Below, one piece after another: positions 41,741 to 50,417 of a stretch of 64,000 nt of DNA. This DNA comes from Rhodospirillales bacterium (GTDB taxonomy: Bacteria; Pseudomonadota; Alphaproteobacteria; Rhodospirillales; Shumkoniaceae): positions 1 through 64,000 of the forward strand of contig JACZKS010000067.1 of NCBI GenBank assembly GCA_014859895.1, in the 5' to 3' direction. A program made the position numbers and the translations under genes. The number at the start of each line of letters is the position of its first letter. The stretch's first letter is position 1. The notes under the pieces were generated by a model. It searched no databases. It was not told where the DNA came from and worked only from the letters and a program-made list of their open reading frames with translations.

Positions 41741-42094
41741 ATGAGTTCCGCTGCCCCATCCCACGTTCTGCTGCAGACAAACCATGGCCCTCACGGACGT
41801 CAAAGCCATCCCAGCCTTCCGGCCGACGCCTTGCACCCTATGCTCCCGTCCAAGCCGGCGAACCTTTCCCTTTCGGTCACCGCACCTCCCCCTCAGGAGG
41901 TTCCTGGTGCTGCCGATACCGGCGCACATGCCTCCTATCCCGAGGTGCCGCCGGAATCGCCACTGCCGATGCACGCCAGGGCCTTCGATTTCGTTGGAAT
42001 GCGGGATCTTTTCGGCTTCCTGATCCAGGGACGGCGACATCGGTCGCCACCGGCGCTGACCGCCACTCCGCCGTCAGCCGTTCGACACGGATGA
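41741..42094 (+). CDS. Small ORF with OpgH N-terminal-like signature, coupled to opgH
   Basis: A 117-residue reading frame. Its VPPESPLPM motif is like the LPPEAPLAM motif at the N-terminus of many OpgH proteins, while the opgH ORF downstream lacks it. The frame ends in an ATGA overlap with the opgH start and has GGAGAGACCGCG upstream. Either a frameshift has split the OpgH N-terminus from its body, or this is a separate coupled peptide. The sequence is Pro/Ser/His-rich and low in secondary structure. Confidence 0.5.
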   Translation: MSSAAPSHVLLQTNHGPHGRQSHPSLPADALHPMLPSKPANLSLSVTAPPPQEVPGAADTGAHASYPEVPPESPLPMHARAFDFVGMRDLFGFLIQGRRHRSPPALTATPPSAVRHG

Positions 42095-43926
42095 CGGGCC
42101 GTCAAGCAATGACGACAGCGTCGAAACGCCGCAAGCTGCTGGCCGGTCTCATCGCCATGACCAGCCTGAGCGGCACAGCGGGGATTGTGGACATCCAGAT
42201 GTCGGCCGACGGCCTGACCTGGGGCGAGGCGATCCTGGTGGGCGTGTATGCGCTTCTGCTGGCCTGGATCAGTGCCGGCTTCTGGCTGTTCGCGATCGGC
42301 GCCGTGTCGCGGATTCGCGGCACGGACGGTCCTTCCACGGAAACCATCCAGACGTTGCGGGGGCATCCCCGCACGGCCGTGGTCGTCCCCATCTATCATG
42401 AAGATCCGGCCGACGTTTTCAATCGGCTTAGAGTGATCTATCGGTCGCTCGAGAGGACCGGACACCTTCGGATGTTCGAATTTTTTGTCCTCAGCGACTC
42501 GCGCGACCCCGCGGCGGGGCGTGCCGAAATCCGAGCTTGGCAGGATGCCTGCCGCGACCTTTCGGCATCCGGCCGGCTTTTCTATCGTCGCCGTCGTGAC
42601 AATCGCGGTCGCAAAAGCGGCAACATCGAGGAGTTCTGCCGGCGCTGGGGCGGTCGCTACACCTATATGGTGGTCCTCGATGCCGACAGCCTGATCAGCG
42701 GCCGCACCCTGGTTTCGATGGTGGCCCGCATGGAGGCGGATCCGGGCATGGCCCTTCTCCAGACGTGGCCGGTTTCCATTGGCGGCCGGTCACTGTTCGC
42801 CAGGTTGCAGCAATTTGCGGGCAGCGTTTATGGCAAGCTGTTCGTCGCCGGCCTCACCTGGATTCAAATGGGGGCCGGAACTTATTGGGGACATAACGCC
42901 ATCATCCGCGTCCAGGCGTTTGCGCAGCATTGCGCCCTGCCGCCGCTGCCGGGACGCAAGCCATTGGGCGGCGAGATCTTGAGCCACGACTTCGTCGAGG
43001 CGGCGCTGCTGGTCAAGGCCGGGTGGCGCGTCTGCCTGGCTCCCGATTTGGCCGGCAGTTATGAAGAAGGGGTATCCAATCTCATCGAACACGCCCGCCG
43101 GGATCGCCGGTGGTGCCAGGGCAATCTGCAACATTGGCGTCTGCTTTTCGCACGGGGCCTGCACGTCATGAGCCGAATGACTTTTCTCATCGGCATCATG
43201 AGCTACCTCTCCGGTCCGCTGTGGCTGACGTTTCTCGCCCTGTCCATTCTGACGTTTCCAGGTGACTTCGGGGGCTGGCTGTGGCCGGAAGCCCATAGCC
43301 GACTGCCGGGCTTCCTGGTACTCGCCCTGACGCTCACCCTCCTTTTTGGGCCCAAGGTCCTTGGCCTCTTTGCAACCTTGGCCAATCGCCAGGCCCGCCA
43401 AGTCCACGGCGGAGGTGTTCGACTCACCTTCAGCATCTTCATCGAGGCGTTCTTCTCGGCGCTCATCGCCCCTTTGATGGCGCTCCTCCATACCCGGTTC
43501 GTCTTTGCCGTACTTGCCGGCCGCGATTCCGGATGGGGCCCGCCGCGCCGAGGCACCACCGAAGTCGACTGGGCAACAGCGTTGGCGAGCCATTGGGTCG
43601 AAATGGCTGCCGGAGTGGGACTTGGCGCCCTGGCTGCGGTTCTCGCGCCGGGCCTGTTCTGGTGGCTGATGCCGATCACCGCTCCTCTCGTGCTGGCGGC
43701 CCCCATATCGGTGTTGACCGGCCGAACGGCATGGGGCGAGACGCTCCGCCGGCTGGGGTTCCTTTTGACCCCGGCCGAGGCCCGTCAAACGCCAGAAGTC
43801 CGAGAGTTCGGCGTGCTTTGCGCGGCCCAGCAGGCAATCTGCGCCATTCCCCCGTTGGCTCCTGCCATGGCGGCGCCTTACAGCCCCAAGGAAAAGCGGG
43901 TGCTTTCGGCGGGCCCCGGATCGTGA
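42091..43926 (+). CDS. opgH: Glucans biosynthesis glucosyltransferase H
   Basis: A 611-residue inner-membrane family-2 glycosyltransferase making the beta-1,2-glucan backbone of osmoregulated periplasmic glucans. Two N-terminal helices (about 15-75), then the catalytic domain with HEDPADVFNRL, KSGNIEEFCRRWG, VVLDADSLISG, GHNAIIRVQAF, SHDFVEAALL and the RRWCQGNLQHWR motif; several C-terminal helices follow (about 370-560). E. coli OpgH is over 840 residues; shorter forms are normal in alphaproteobacteria, but this one also lacks the PPEAPL motif found in the upstream ORF. It overlaps the next gene as GTGA. Confidence 0.93.
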   Translation: MTGRQAMTTASKRRKLLAGLIAMTSLSGTAGIVDIQMSADGLTWGEAILVGVYALLLAWISAGFWLFAIGAVSRIRGTDGPSTETIQTLRGHPRTAVVVPIYHEDPADVFNRLRVIYRSLERTGHLRMFEFFVLSDSRDPAAGRAEIRAWQDACRDLSASGRLFYRRRRDNRGRKSGNIEEFCRRWGGRYTYMVVLDADSLISGRTLVSMVARMEADPGMALLQTWPVSIGGRSLFARLQQFAGSVYGKLFVAGLTWIQMGAGTYWGHNAIIRVQAFAQHCALPPLPGRKPLGGEILSHDFVEAALLVKAGWRVCLAPDLAGSYEEGVSNLIEHARRDRRWCQGNLQHWRLLFARGLHVMSRMTFLIGIMSYLSGPLWLTFLALSILTFPGDFGGWLWPEAHSRLPGFLVLALTLTLLFGPKVLGLFATLANRQARQVHGGGVRLTFSIFIEAFFSALIAPLMALLHTRFVFAVLAGRDSGWGPPRRGTTEVDWATALASHWVEMAAGVGLGALAAVLAPGLFWWLMPITAPLVLAAPISVLTGRTAWGETLRRLGFLLTPAEARQTPEVREFGVLCAAQQAICAIPPLAPAMAAPYSPKEKRVLSAGPGS

Positions 43927-45473
43927 ACCGGCGAAGTTTTCTGCGCCGGACCGCTCTGTTGCTGGCCGCCCAAATCGCCGCCAACCGAGACTTCGCCGCC
44001 TATGCCCAAACGCCGCCCGATGCCGGCGACGGTTCGGCCTTCAGCCGCGAATGGCTCAAGGAGGAAGCCCGCCGCCTCAGTGCCGCTGAGTATCGCCCGC
44101 CCGCAGCGATCCCCCGCCAACTCGTGGAACTGCCCCCCGAACGATACCGGGAGATCCGGTTCAGGCCGGACCACGCGCTCTGGCACGACCAGGATCTCGC
44201 TTTCCAGCTTCGCTTCTTTCACGTCGGGCGGCGCTTTGCGCAGCCCGTGGCGATCCACCAGGTCAGCGACGGCCGCTCCCAACCGGTTCGCTTTTCTGGC
44301 GAGATGTTCGACTACGGCCAAAATCGTTTCGAACCGCCGTTGGCGGACATTCCCGGTTTCGCCGGATTTCGCATTCACTACCGGACCGACTTCGAACGCG
44401 ATATGGCGGCCTTCCTTGGCGCCAGCTATTTCCGGGCGGTGGGTTGGCAGATGCAGTACGGCATTTCGGCGCGCGGCCTCGGCATCGACACCGTGTTTCC
44501 CGGACGCGAGGAATTCCCCCTTTTCACTGCCTTCTGGATCGAGAAGCCGGCCCCGGAACAGGCTGACCTCACGGTCCATGCCCTACTGAACAGTCCGAGC
44601 GTTACCGGCGCCTATCGGTTCATCATCCACCCCGGCCGGACGACCGTGATGGATGTCGAGGCTACTCTGTTTCCGCGCAAGAAAGTCCGCCAACTGGGCC
44701 TGGCGCCCCTGACCAGCATGTATCACCACGGCGAGAACGATCGCCGGGCCGCCGACGATTTCCGGCCCGAGGTCCATGATTCCGACGGCCTTTCCCTGGT
44801 GCGTGGCAATGGCGAGCGTCTCTGGCGGCCACTGGCCAACCCTGCCGGCTTTCGGGTCACCACCTTTCTGGACGAAAACCCGCGCGCGTTCGGGCTGTTG
44901 CAGCGGGACCGGAACTTCCGGAACTACCAGGACGACCGCATCTATTACGACAGGCGCCCGAACCTCTGGGTTGAACCACAGGGGCAATGGGGGGTGGGTG
45001 CTGTCGGCCTCGTCGAGATCCCCACCGACAACGAAGACTTCGACAACATCGTAGCCTTCTGGTCGCCCGCCGAGTCTCCCGAACCGGGGCAGGAACTGTC
45101 CCTGGCCTATCGCCTTTCATGGGGTAGCGAGGTTCCGGACTCCCAGTCTCCGGTCGGCCGCGTGGTTGCCACCCGCCTTGGCCGCGGACTCCATCGGCAA
45201 AAGGACAACAATGGCCTCCAGTTCGTCGTTGATTTTGCAGGCGGCCCCCTCGACCCCCTGGCCAAGGATGCCGAGGTCGAGCCGGTCATCACCGCGTCCC
45301 GCGGCCGCATCGAGGGTGCATCTGCCTACCTGGTCGGAGAAATTGCCGCCTGGCGTGCCACGTTCGACCTGCGCCCGGACGGCGGCGACCCCGTTGAGCT
45401 CAGGTGCTACCTGCGCCTGAAGACCGGCGCGCTGACCGAAACGTGGACGTATCTATGGGCACCTGCCCGGTGA
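43923..45473 (+). CDS. opgD: Glucan biosynthesis protein OpgD/OpgG, Tat-exported
   Basis: A 516-residue periplasmic protein. The N-terminus VNRRSFLRRTALLLAAQ is a twin-arginine signal, as in OpgD rather than OpgG. The mature domain shows the MdoG pattern: FDYGQNRF, PGFAGFRIHY, FLGASYFRAVG, GISARGLGIDT, SMYHHGEND, VHDSDGLSL, then FGLLQRDRNFRNYQD and NLWVEPQGQWG. OpgD and OpgG act on the glucan backbone after export; both are now known as endo-beta-1,2-glucanase-like. The start is GTG 43923, overlapping opgH. The frame is open upstream within opgH. Confidence 0.92.
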   Translation: MNRRSFLRRTALLLAAQIAANRDFAAYAQTPPDAGDGSAFSREWLKEEARRLSAAEYRPPAAIPRQLVELPPERYREIRFRPDHALWHDQDLAFQLRFFHVGRRFAQPVAIHQVSDGRSQPVRFSGEMFDYGQNRFEPPLADIPGFAGFRIHYRTDFERDMAAFLGASYFRAVGWQMQYGISARGLGIDTVFPGREEFPLFTAFWIEKPAPEQADLTVHALLNSPSVTGAYRFIIHPGRTTVMDVEATLFPRKKVRQLGLAPLTSMYHHGENDRRAADDFRPEVHDSDGLSLVRGNGERLWRPLANPAGFRVTTFLDENPRAFGLLQRDRNFRNYQDDRIYYDRRPNLWVEPQGQWGVGAVGLVEIPTDNEDFDNIVAFWSPAESPEPGQELSLAYRLSWGSEVPDSQSPVGRVVATRLGRGLHRQKDNNGLQFVVDFAGGPLDPLAKDAEVEPVITASRGRIEGASAYLVGEIAAWRATFDLRPDGGDPVELRCYLRLKTGALTETWTYLWAPAR

Positions 45474-45643
45474 CGCTCGGCAAAAGACACGTGGGACCCG
45501 TGACGGGTCATGGCCAGGATGCTCAAAAAAGGCGAAAATCGCAACAAACTGAGGGGGTTCGGAAACAATTCATATTCCAAAATTGAAATACAGCGGGTAG
45601 ACTTGCGGCAATTTGTTACCCATGCCTGGGAAAAGGGGGGGTT

Positions 45644-46921
45644 ATGCGTGCGTTCCTTGGTCTTTTCGTCGTTCCGGCCTTGATGGTTGCCGGCGTCCCC
45701 GGTTGGGCGCAAACGCCGCCCGCAACTCCGCAGGAACAGATGGAGAGTCAGCCCGAGCCGGGCGAACACGACACCGTGACCTCGCGGGCGCGTCCCGAGT
45801 ACGACCCGCTGGGCGTTCGCTTGGGCGGGTTCTTCCTGTACCCCAAGGCGGAGATCACGGAATTCTATCGCGACAACATCTTTTATCGGGACAGCAATAA
45901 AGAGTCGGACTTCGTCACGGTTCTCTCTCCGGAGCTATTGCTGAAATCGAATTGGAACAACCACGCCCTCAACTTCTTCGCCGGCGCCGATGTCGGGCGG
46001 CACCTCGACAATACGGCCGAAAATTACGAAGACTGGCATGCCGGATTTGACGGCCGGGTGGATATCGACCGCAGCTTCAATGTGTCCGGCGGCTTCCAGT
46101 ACGCCGAGAAGCACGAGAATCGCTCCTCGCCCACCAGCCAGACCGGCGCCTCGGAACCCGTAACCTATACGGAGTACGGGCCGTCGGCGGCGATCACCAA
46201 GCGGTTCAATCGTTTGTCGATGCGCCTCGGCGGCGACCTCACGGTCCTCGACTACAAGGATACGACCGCCAACGATGGCACCCATCTCGAACAGGACACA
46301 CGCGATCGCATGGAGACGGAACAGAACTTCCGCCTTGGCTATGAGATCGCGCCGCAATACGAGGCTTTCGTCCGGGCCGCCATCAACCAGCGCGAATACG
46401 ACAACCCGGGAACCACGAACCGCGATTCCGATGGTTGGGAAACGCGGGCCGGCATTGCCCTGGATCTGGGCGGCCTCATGTTCGGCAATGTTTTCGTCGG
46501 CTACATGAGCCAGGATTTCGATGATCCCACCCTGAAAACCATTGATGGCGCCAGCTTCGGCGGCGACCTCACATGGAATCCGACGCGGCTGACGACGGCT
46601 AAATTTCTCGTTCAGCGGACAATCGAGGAAACGACCCTCGGCGGAGCCGCGGGCGCGCTTTCGACCTTGTTCCGTGCGGGCGTTGATCACGAACTGCTGC
46701 GCAATGTCATTCTTTCGGCCAATGCCGAATACGAGAACAACGATTACGAAGGTATTTCGCGGGAGGATGACATCATCGCGCTGGGCGCCGGTGGCGACTA
46801 CCTGCTTAACCGGTATCTCCGGTTGCGCCTCAGCTACACCTATGAAACCCGCGATTCGACGGCAGCCGATTCCGACTACGACACCAACACCGTTTTCCTG
46901 AGGCTTGTCACCCAGTATTAG
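45644..46921 (+). CDS. BBP2-type outer-membrane beta-barrel protein (polysaccharide export)
   Basis: A 425-residue exported protein with a signal peptide (1-22, ending GWAQ). It is full of amphipathic beta-strands, with repeated YxxN and aromatic girdle residues, and ends in VFLRLVTQY, a typical C-terminal barrel strand. The start EITEFYRDNIFYRD and strands such as FNVSGGFQYAEKH resemble the BBP2_2 family found in exopolysaccharide loci (VpsM, EpsX). In those systems the barrel pairs with a short OPX protein as the outer-membrane exit. A short OPX gene lies at 53042-53623. Confidence 0.82.
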   Translation: MRAFLGLFVVPALMVAGVPGWAQTPPATPQEQMESQPEPGEHDTVTSRARPEYDPLGVRLGGFFLYPKAEITEFYRDNIFYRDSNKESDFVTVLSPELLLKSNWNNHALNFFAGADVGRHLDNTAENYEDWHAGFDGRVDIDRSFNVSGGFQYAEKHENRSSPTSQTGASEPVTYTEYGPSAAITKRFNRLSMRLGGDLTVLDYKDTTANDGTHLEQDTRDRMETEQNFRLGYEIAPQYEAFVRAAINQREYDNPGTTNRDSDGWETRAGIALDLGGLMFGNVFVGYMSQDFDDPTLKTIDGASFGGDLTWNPTRLTTAKFLVQRTIEETTLGGAAGALSTLFRAGVDHELLRNVILSANAEYENNDYEGISREDDIIALGAGGDYLLNRYLRLRLSYTYETRDSTAADSDYDTNTVFLRLVTQY

Positions 46922-46947
46922 CCGGGAACGTTCCCGGCCGGTATTCC

Positions 46948-46981
46948 CCCTGAAGTCAGCGTCCAAACGCGGACTTCAGGG
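46948..46981. terminator. Strong hairpin between convergent genes
   Basis: CCCTGAAGTC (46948-46957) and GACTTCAGGG (46972-46981) form a perfect 10-bp stem with an inner GCG/CGC pair. It includes the stop codon of the minus-strand gene. No T-run follows. A second palindrome, GCCGGGAACGTTCCCGGC, lies at 46921-46938. Confidence 0.6.
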
Positions 46982-48943
46982 TGATCTTGTGGGCGCGACC
47001 TCGCCACCGAAGGCATGGATCTGCTGACCGAGAATACCCAGGCTCTGCAGAAGGGTGACGCTGATGTCACCATCCTCTTCGTGGTTGTTGTCTCGTTGGA
47101 ACTTCCGAATGGCCGCCCGCGTCCGGGGGCCGGCGCGGCCGTCAACAATCCCCGGGTCATAACCGCGTTCCCGCAGCCGCTGTTGAACCAAGGTGACGAT
47201 CTCGCCCGCGGCGGTGATGCCGGATGCTTCCAACGCCCCAAGAACCGGTGACTGGCCCCGGTGTTCGCTCAAGGCTTTCCTGACGGCCGTCGCAAAGTCC
47301 TCGGTCAAGGGAACTTCCACGGGCTCCCGCCGGGGCGCCGCCCGTTCGACGTTCCGGCCACTGCGGGCAGAATCCGAACCGGCGGTGCTTTTCCCGGGCG
47401 CCGAAGGCGCCGACCGGGCAGCAACCTTCGGCGGCGGCGTCAGCGCCTCTCTGCCCTGCTGTCCACCGGCGCTATCGGCTGGGCGATCGGCTTTGGAGGC
47501 AGGATCCGCGAGATTCCCCGAACTGTCGGCTCCGGCCACCCTTCCCGACGAAGGAAACAACGAATCCGCGTCGCCGGTCTCGTCCGCTTCCGGATCTCCC
47601 GAGGCGGTTTCCCATTCGTTGGTCGGATCGCCGGCCGGCGCCGGAATATCCCGCATCTCCGCCATGTTTGAATTCAACGCCGAGGGCGGCGACAGACGGG
47701 AAATCCAGGGGCCCGTGTAGGGAGCCAGCAAGACCGCCATGACGGCAAGCACCCCCACCAGCGCAAGCGAGGCTCGGCGCCCCCGTGGTTTACGCTGGCG
47801 GCCCTGATTCAAGGCCGGAAATCCGGGTCGCCCTTCCCGCCATGCATCGGCCAGCCGCGGATCACTTCCTCCCATCCGCGGCTCCACGTAAAGCCGCTTA
47901 TCCTCCGGAGGCGCCCACCCGTCCTCATTGCCGGCAACATCTTCCGTGGAATCCGCACTATCGAAGCGCGGCTCCTCTCTCCCGTCGTCCCGATCGTCTT
48001 GTCCCAGCGGCGCCGGGTGCCGGTCCTCAATCCTCTCCTCCTCGGCCTGCCCCTCCGCGTTGGCTAGTTCCGCCTCACCCTGCCATTCCGCTTCGGCCAG
48101 CCGTCTCGCTTCAGCGTGCCGCTCTGCGATCAGTCGCCTCGCCTCAGCCTTCCGTTCCGCCTCGGCCTGTCTCTTCGCCTCGGCTTGGCGCCGCGCTTCA
48201 GCCTGTTGCTCCGCGGCCTGGCGCCGCGCTGCTGCCTGCCGTTCCGCCTCGGCCTGCCGCTCCGCCTCGGCCTGGCGCCGCGCTTCAGCTTGCCGCTCTG
48301 CAGCCTGCCACCTCTCCTCGGCCTGCCGCTGCGCTTCGGTATGCCGATCCGCCTGGGCCCGCCGTTCCGCATCAGCTTGATCCGCTTGCCGGCGAGCCTC
48401 GGCTTCGTCCTTGGACTCCCGCGCCGGCTCTGCCACCGCGTCTTCGCCGTGCTGCTCTGCCTCCGAGCGGTGCATCTCGACGGTTATGCGCGCAAACGCC
48501 TCGTCAAGACGCCTGAACATGGGGTCATGGGGGGCAGATTCCGTCTTGCGCGCGGCCGGTTTAGCTGCCGCCGCAGCCGCCCGCTGCTCACGCCGCGCCG
48601 AGCGCTCCCCACCGCGCACTTCGGAATCCTCCGAGGCCGGAGCGTCGGAAGTTGAATAGTTGATGAGGGATTTCCGGCAGACACGGCACACGACCGCCTC
48701 AGTGTCCGCCCTGGCGCCACAATGCGGGCAATTGCCGCCGCGGCTGGGCAGCCCGAAACGCTCCGGCTTCCACCCTCGTTCGTCTCGGCGATCCTTGACC
48801 AACAAAAGGTAAGGCACAACAACAATGCCGAGAACAGCGCCTCCGACCCCCCACAGCAAAGGGGGACGGCCTTTCGAGTATGCGATCGAAGCAGCCAGAA
48901 TGCCCAGACCGGCGGCAGCGATGAAGGTGAACCAAATGATCAT
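46976..48943 (-). CDS. Membrane protein with zinc ribbon, long coiled coil and peptidoglycan-binding domain
   Basis: A 655-residue protein I cannot assign to a named family. In order: membrane helix or hairpin (about 1-48), zinc ribbon (CPHC at 72-75, CRVC at 86-89), an acidic linker, an Ala/Arg/Gln/Glu-rich coiled coil (about 178-303), an acidic Pro-rich stretch, a second membrane helix (about 391-410), a low-complexity periplasmic linker and a C-terminal PG_binding_1-like domain (LVQQRLRERGYDPGIVDG, IRKFQRDNN). So the coiled coil should be cytoplasmic and the last domain periplasmic, joining the cell interior to the wall. It sits between the glucan and exopolysaccharide genes. Confidence 0.75.
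   Translation of the reverse strand: MIIWFTFIAAAGLGILAASIAYSKGRPPLLWGVGGAVLGIVVVPYLLLVKDRRDERGWKPERFGLPSRGGNCPHCGARADTEAVVCRVCRKSLINYSTSDAPASEDSEVRGGERSARREQRAAAAAAKPAARKTESAPHDPMFRRLDEAFARITVEMHRSEAEQHGEDAVAEPARESKDEAEARRQADQADAERRAQADRHTEAQRQAEERWQAAERQAEARRQAEAERQAEAERQAAARRQAAEQQAEARRQAEAKRQAEAERKAEARRLIAERHAEARRLAEAEWQGEAELANAEGQAEEERIEDRHPAPLGQDDRDDGREEPRFDSADSTEDVAGNEDGWAPPEDKRLYVEPRMGGSDPRLADAWREGRPGFPALNQGRQRKPRGRRASLALVGVLAVMAVLLAPYTGPWISRLSPPSALNSNMAEMRDIPAPAGDPTNEWETASGDPEADETGDADSLFPSSGRVAGADSSGNLADPASKADRPADSAGGQQGREALTPPPKVAARSAPSAPGKSTAGSDSARSGRNVERAAPRREPVEVPLTEDFATAVRKALSEHRGQSPVLGALEASGITAAGEIVTLVQQRLRERGYDPGIVDGRAGPRTRAAIRKFQRDNNHEEDGDISVTLLQSLGILGQQIHAFGGEVAPTRSP
48035..48412 (-). 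repeat. Degenerate tandem repeat encoding Arg-Gln-Ala-Glu heptads
   Basis: The DNA shows degenerate copies of a 15-to-30-base unit (minus-strand sense: CGGCAGGCCGAGGCG-like) that encode repeated RRQAEAERQAE segments. It is coding; the repetition makes it prone to length change by slippage or recombination. Confidence 0.75.
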
Positions 48944-49419
48944 CGTGTCGGACGCCTTCTCTTCGGTCGCGGGGCGTCACGACCCACTCAGACCACGACT
49001 CGCATGCAAGCAAGGAATGGCCCGTCATATTCGACGCGCAAACCAATCCTCGTGGCCATCTATTCCGCCCCTTTAAACTAAGGACTCTTTTCCACCCGAA
49101 TTATTCCCGCGGCGGGGCGGACTTGGCCGCTTTCACAAAACGTCTCGGCATGTGCGGGAATAATTATCCCAACAATATCGTCTGTTTATTCGAGGACCGC
49201 GTCCTCCACGGGCATTTGTGCAGATCAACCGGTGGTTGGTGCGTGGAAGGGAAGCGTTTTATGGCCTCGTTTGAGGTCGACGGGGGGGCATGGGATCGCA
49301 CGCTTTCAGGTGGCGCGTCAGCCGCTGTTCGGTCCGCTTCCTCCCTATCCTGCGAAGACGGCGTCTAGGCGATCGCGCCTTGAGATTGCGTGAGCCGCCG
49401 AAGCAAGACAGGTGATGTG
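48944..49419. other. Intergenic region with long inverted pair
   Basis: No credible gene in 476 bases between divergent genes. The clear signal is AATTATTCCCGC (49099-49110) and GCGGGAATAATT (49154-49165), perfect 12-bp arms with 43 bases between. It could be a paired operator for the response regulator or another factor. The rest, including 49170-49419, shows only short GC palindromes; an open frame at 49123-49368 has no ribosome-binding site and poor codon use. Confidence 0.6.
49099..49165. promoter_or_regulatory. Candidate paired operator upstream of the response regulator
   Basis: Twelve-base perfect inverted arms, AATTATTCCCGC and GCGGGAATAATT. Its core ATTATTCC/GGAATAAT also occurs at 40776-40830, with the gap shorter by exactly 10 bases (39 against 49). 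Confidence 0.5.
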
Positions 49420-50361
49420 ATGAGACAAGCGTGGATCAATTCGAATACGGACGCTCCGCCTTTTCTTGGGCGGCGTGCCGCGCGTGAGCCCGTCAGGCCC
49501 GAGAGATCGTCATCGGCGATCCAGTGGGCGGGAACCTCCCCTCGCGTCGTACTCATTCATGCAGAAGATTCCTATTGCACCGCACTGGCAGCCTGCCTGC
49601 GCGCGCAAGAGCTTTTTGTCATTGAATTCGACGACCCCCGAGCCGCCTTGCTTTATGTGACGAACGGCGGCGGCATCGACGCCGTATTGATCGATGCCGA
49701 TCTGCCTCAGGCATCCGGAATCGATCTTCTCGTACGCTTTCGGAGCCTGGGCGGGTTGGCGCCCGCAGCCATTGTCGCGGATGACGGCGAGGAAGAGGTC
49801 GAAGAAGTCGCCCTAGAGCACGGGGCTTCGGATTTCCTCAGCAAATCCCGCAGCCCATCGATCGGTGCCAAGCGAGTGCGCCTGTTGATCGGCGGCCGGA
49901 AGTTCGTTCCGATGATCGGGCGGCCGTTGACCCAGTCCGTCACGGTCGGAGAGTTGGATCTCAAGCTGCAAAGTCACCGGGCCCTTTGGCGGAAAGCCCT
50001 AGTCCCGCTGACGGTGACCGAGTTCAAGATCGTTCGGCTCCTGGTTTGCCGGGCCGGCGAAGAGGTATCGTACCGCGAAATCTACGATGTCGTGCACGGC
50101 GCCGGGTTTCTGGCCGGCGACGGCCAGCATGGCTACCGGAGCAACGTTCGCTCCTTGATCCGCAAGATCCGCAATCGGTTTCGGGCGATCGACCCCGATT
50201 TCCTGGAGATCGAAAACTATCCGGGCTTCGGATACCGGTGGCGCGAGCAGTCGCGCAGCGAGGGTGGCCAGCCCGTGGCATTGTCCAAAGTCACCGGGCT
50301 TTCCAGCACCTACCGGAACAACGGTGGCCTGAGCCCCTCTTCCCCCGCGCCTTCGAGTTAA
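49420..50361 (+). CDS. OmpR-type response regulator of the exopolysaccharide locus
   Basis: A 313-residue regulator with an unusual N-terminal extension of about 40 residues. The receiver domain (about 42-155) has the phospho-Asp in AVLIDADLPQ and Lys in DFLSKSRS. The C-terminal winged helix (about 180-285) has LTVTEFKIVRLLV, SYREIYDVVHG, VRSLIRKIRNRFR and YPGFGYRW. A low-complexity tail ends it. It lies directly before manC and probably controls the operon. No partner kinase is adjacent. ATG 49420 has AGGTGATGTG upstream; GTG 49390 is a weaker alternative. Confidence 0.88.
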   Translation: MRQAWINSNTDAPPFLGRRAAREPVRPERSSSAIQWAGTSPRVVLIHAEDSYCTALAACLRAQELFVIEFDDPRAALLYVTNGGGIDAVLIDADLPQASGIDLLVRFRSLGGLAPAAIVADDGEEEVEEVALEHGASDFLSKSRSPSIGAKRVRLLIGGRKFVPMIGRPLTQSVTVGELDLKLQSHRALWRKALVPLTVTEFKIVRLLVCRAGEEVSYREIYDVVHGAGFLAGDGQHGYRSNVRSLIRKIRNRFRAIDPDFLEIENYPGFGYRWREQSRSEGGQPVALSKVTGLSSTYRNNGGLSPSSPAPSS

Positions 50362-50417
50362 ATCATCGGGGAGAGAGGGGGGGGCCCGTCGCGCCAAACC
50401 GCGGGGACCGACAAGGG

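Noticed and set aside
48035-48412. CRISPR or non-coding tandem array
   Set aside because: Repeat units are degenerate, have no spacers, and stay in frame within a long protein as coiled-coil heptads.
49123-49368. 81-codon ORF upstream of the response regulator
   Set aside because: No ribosome-binding site, atypical codon use and overlap with the inverted-pair region.
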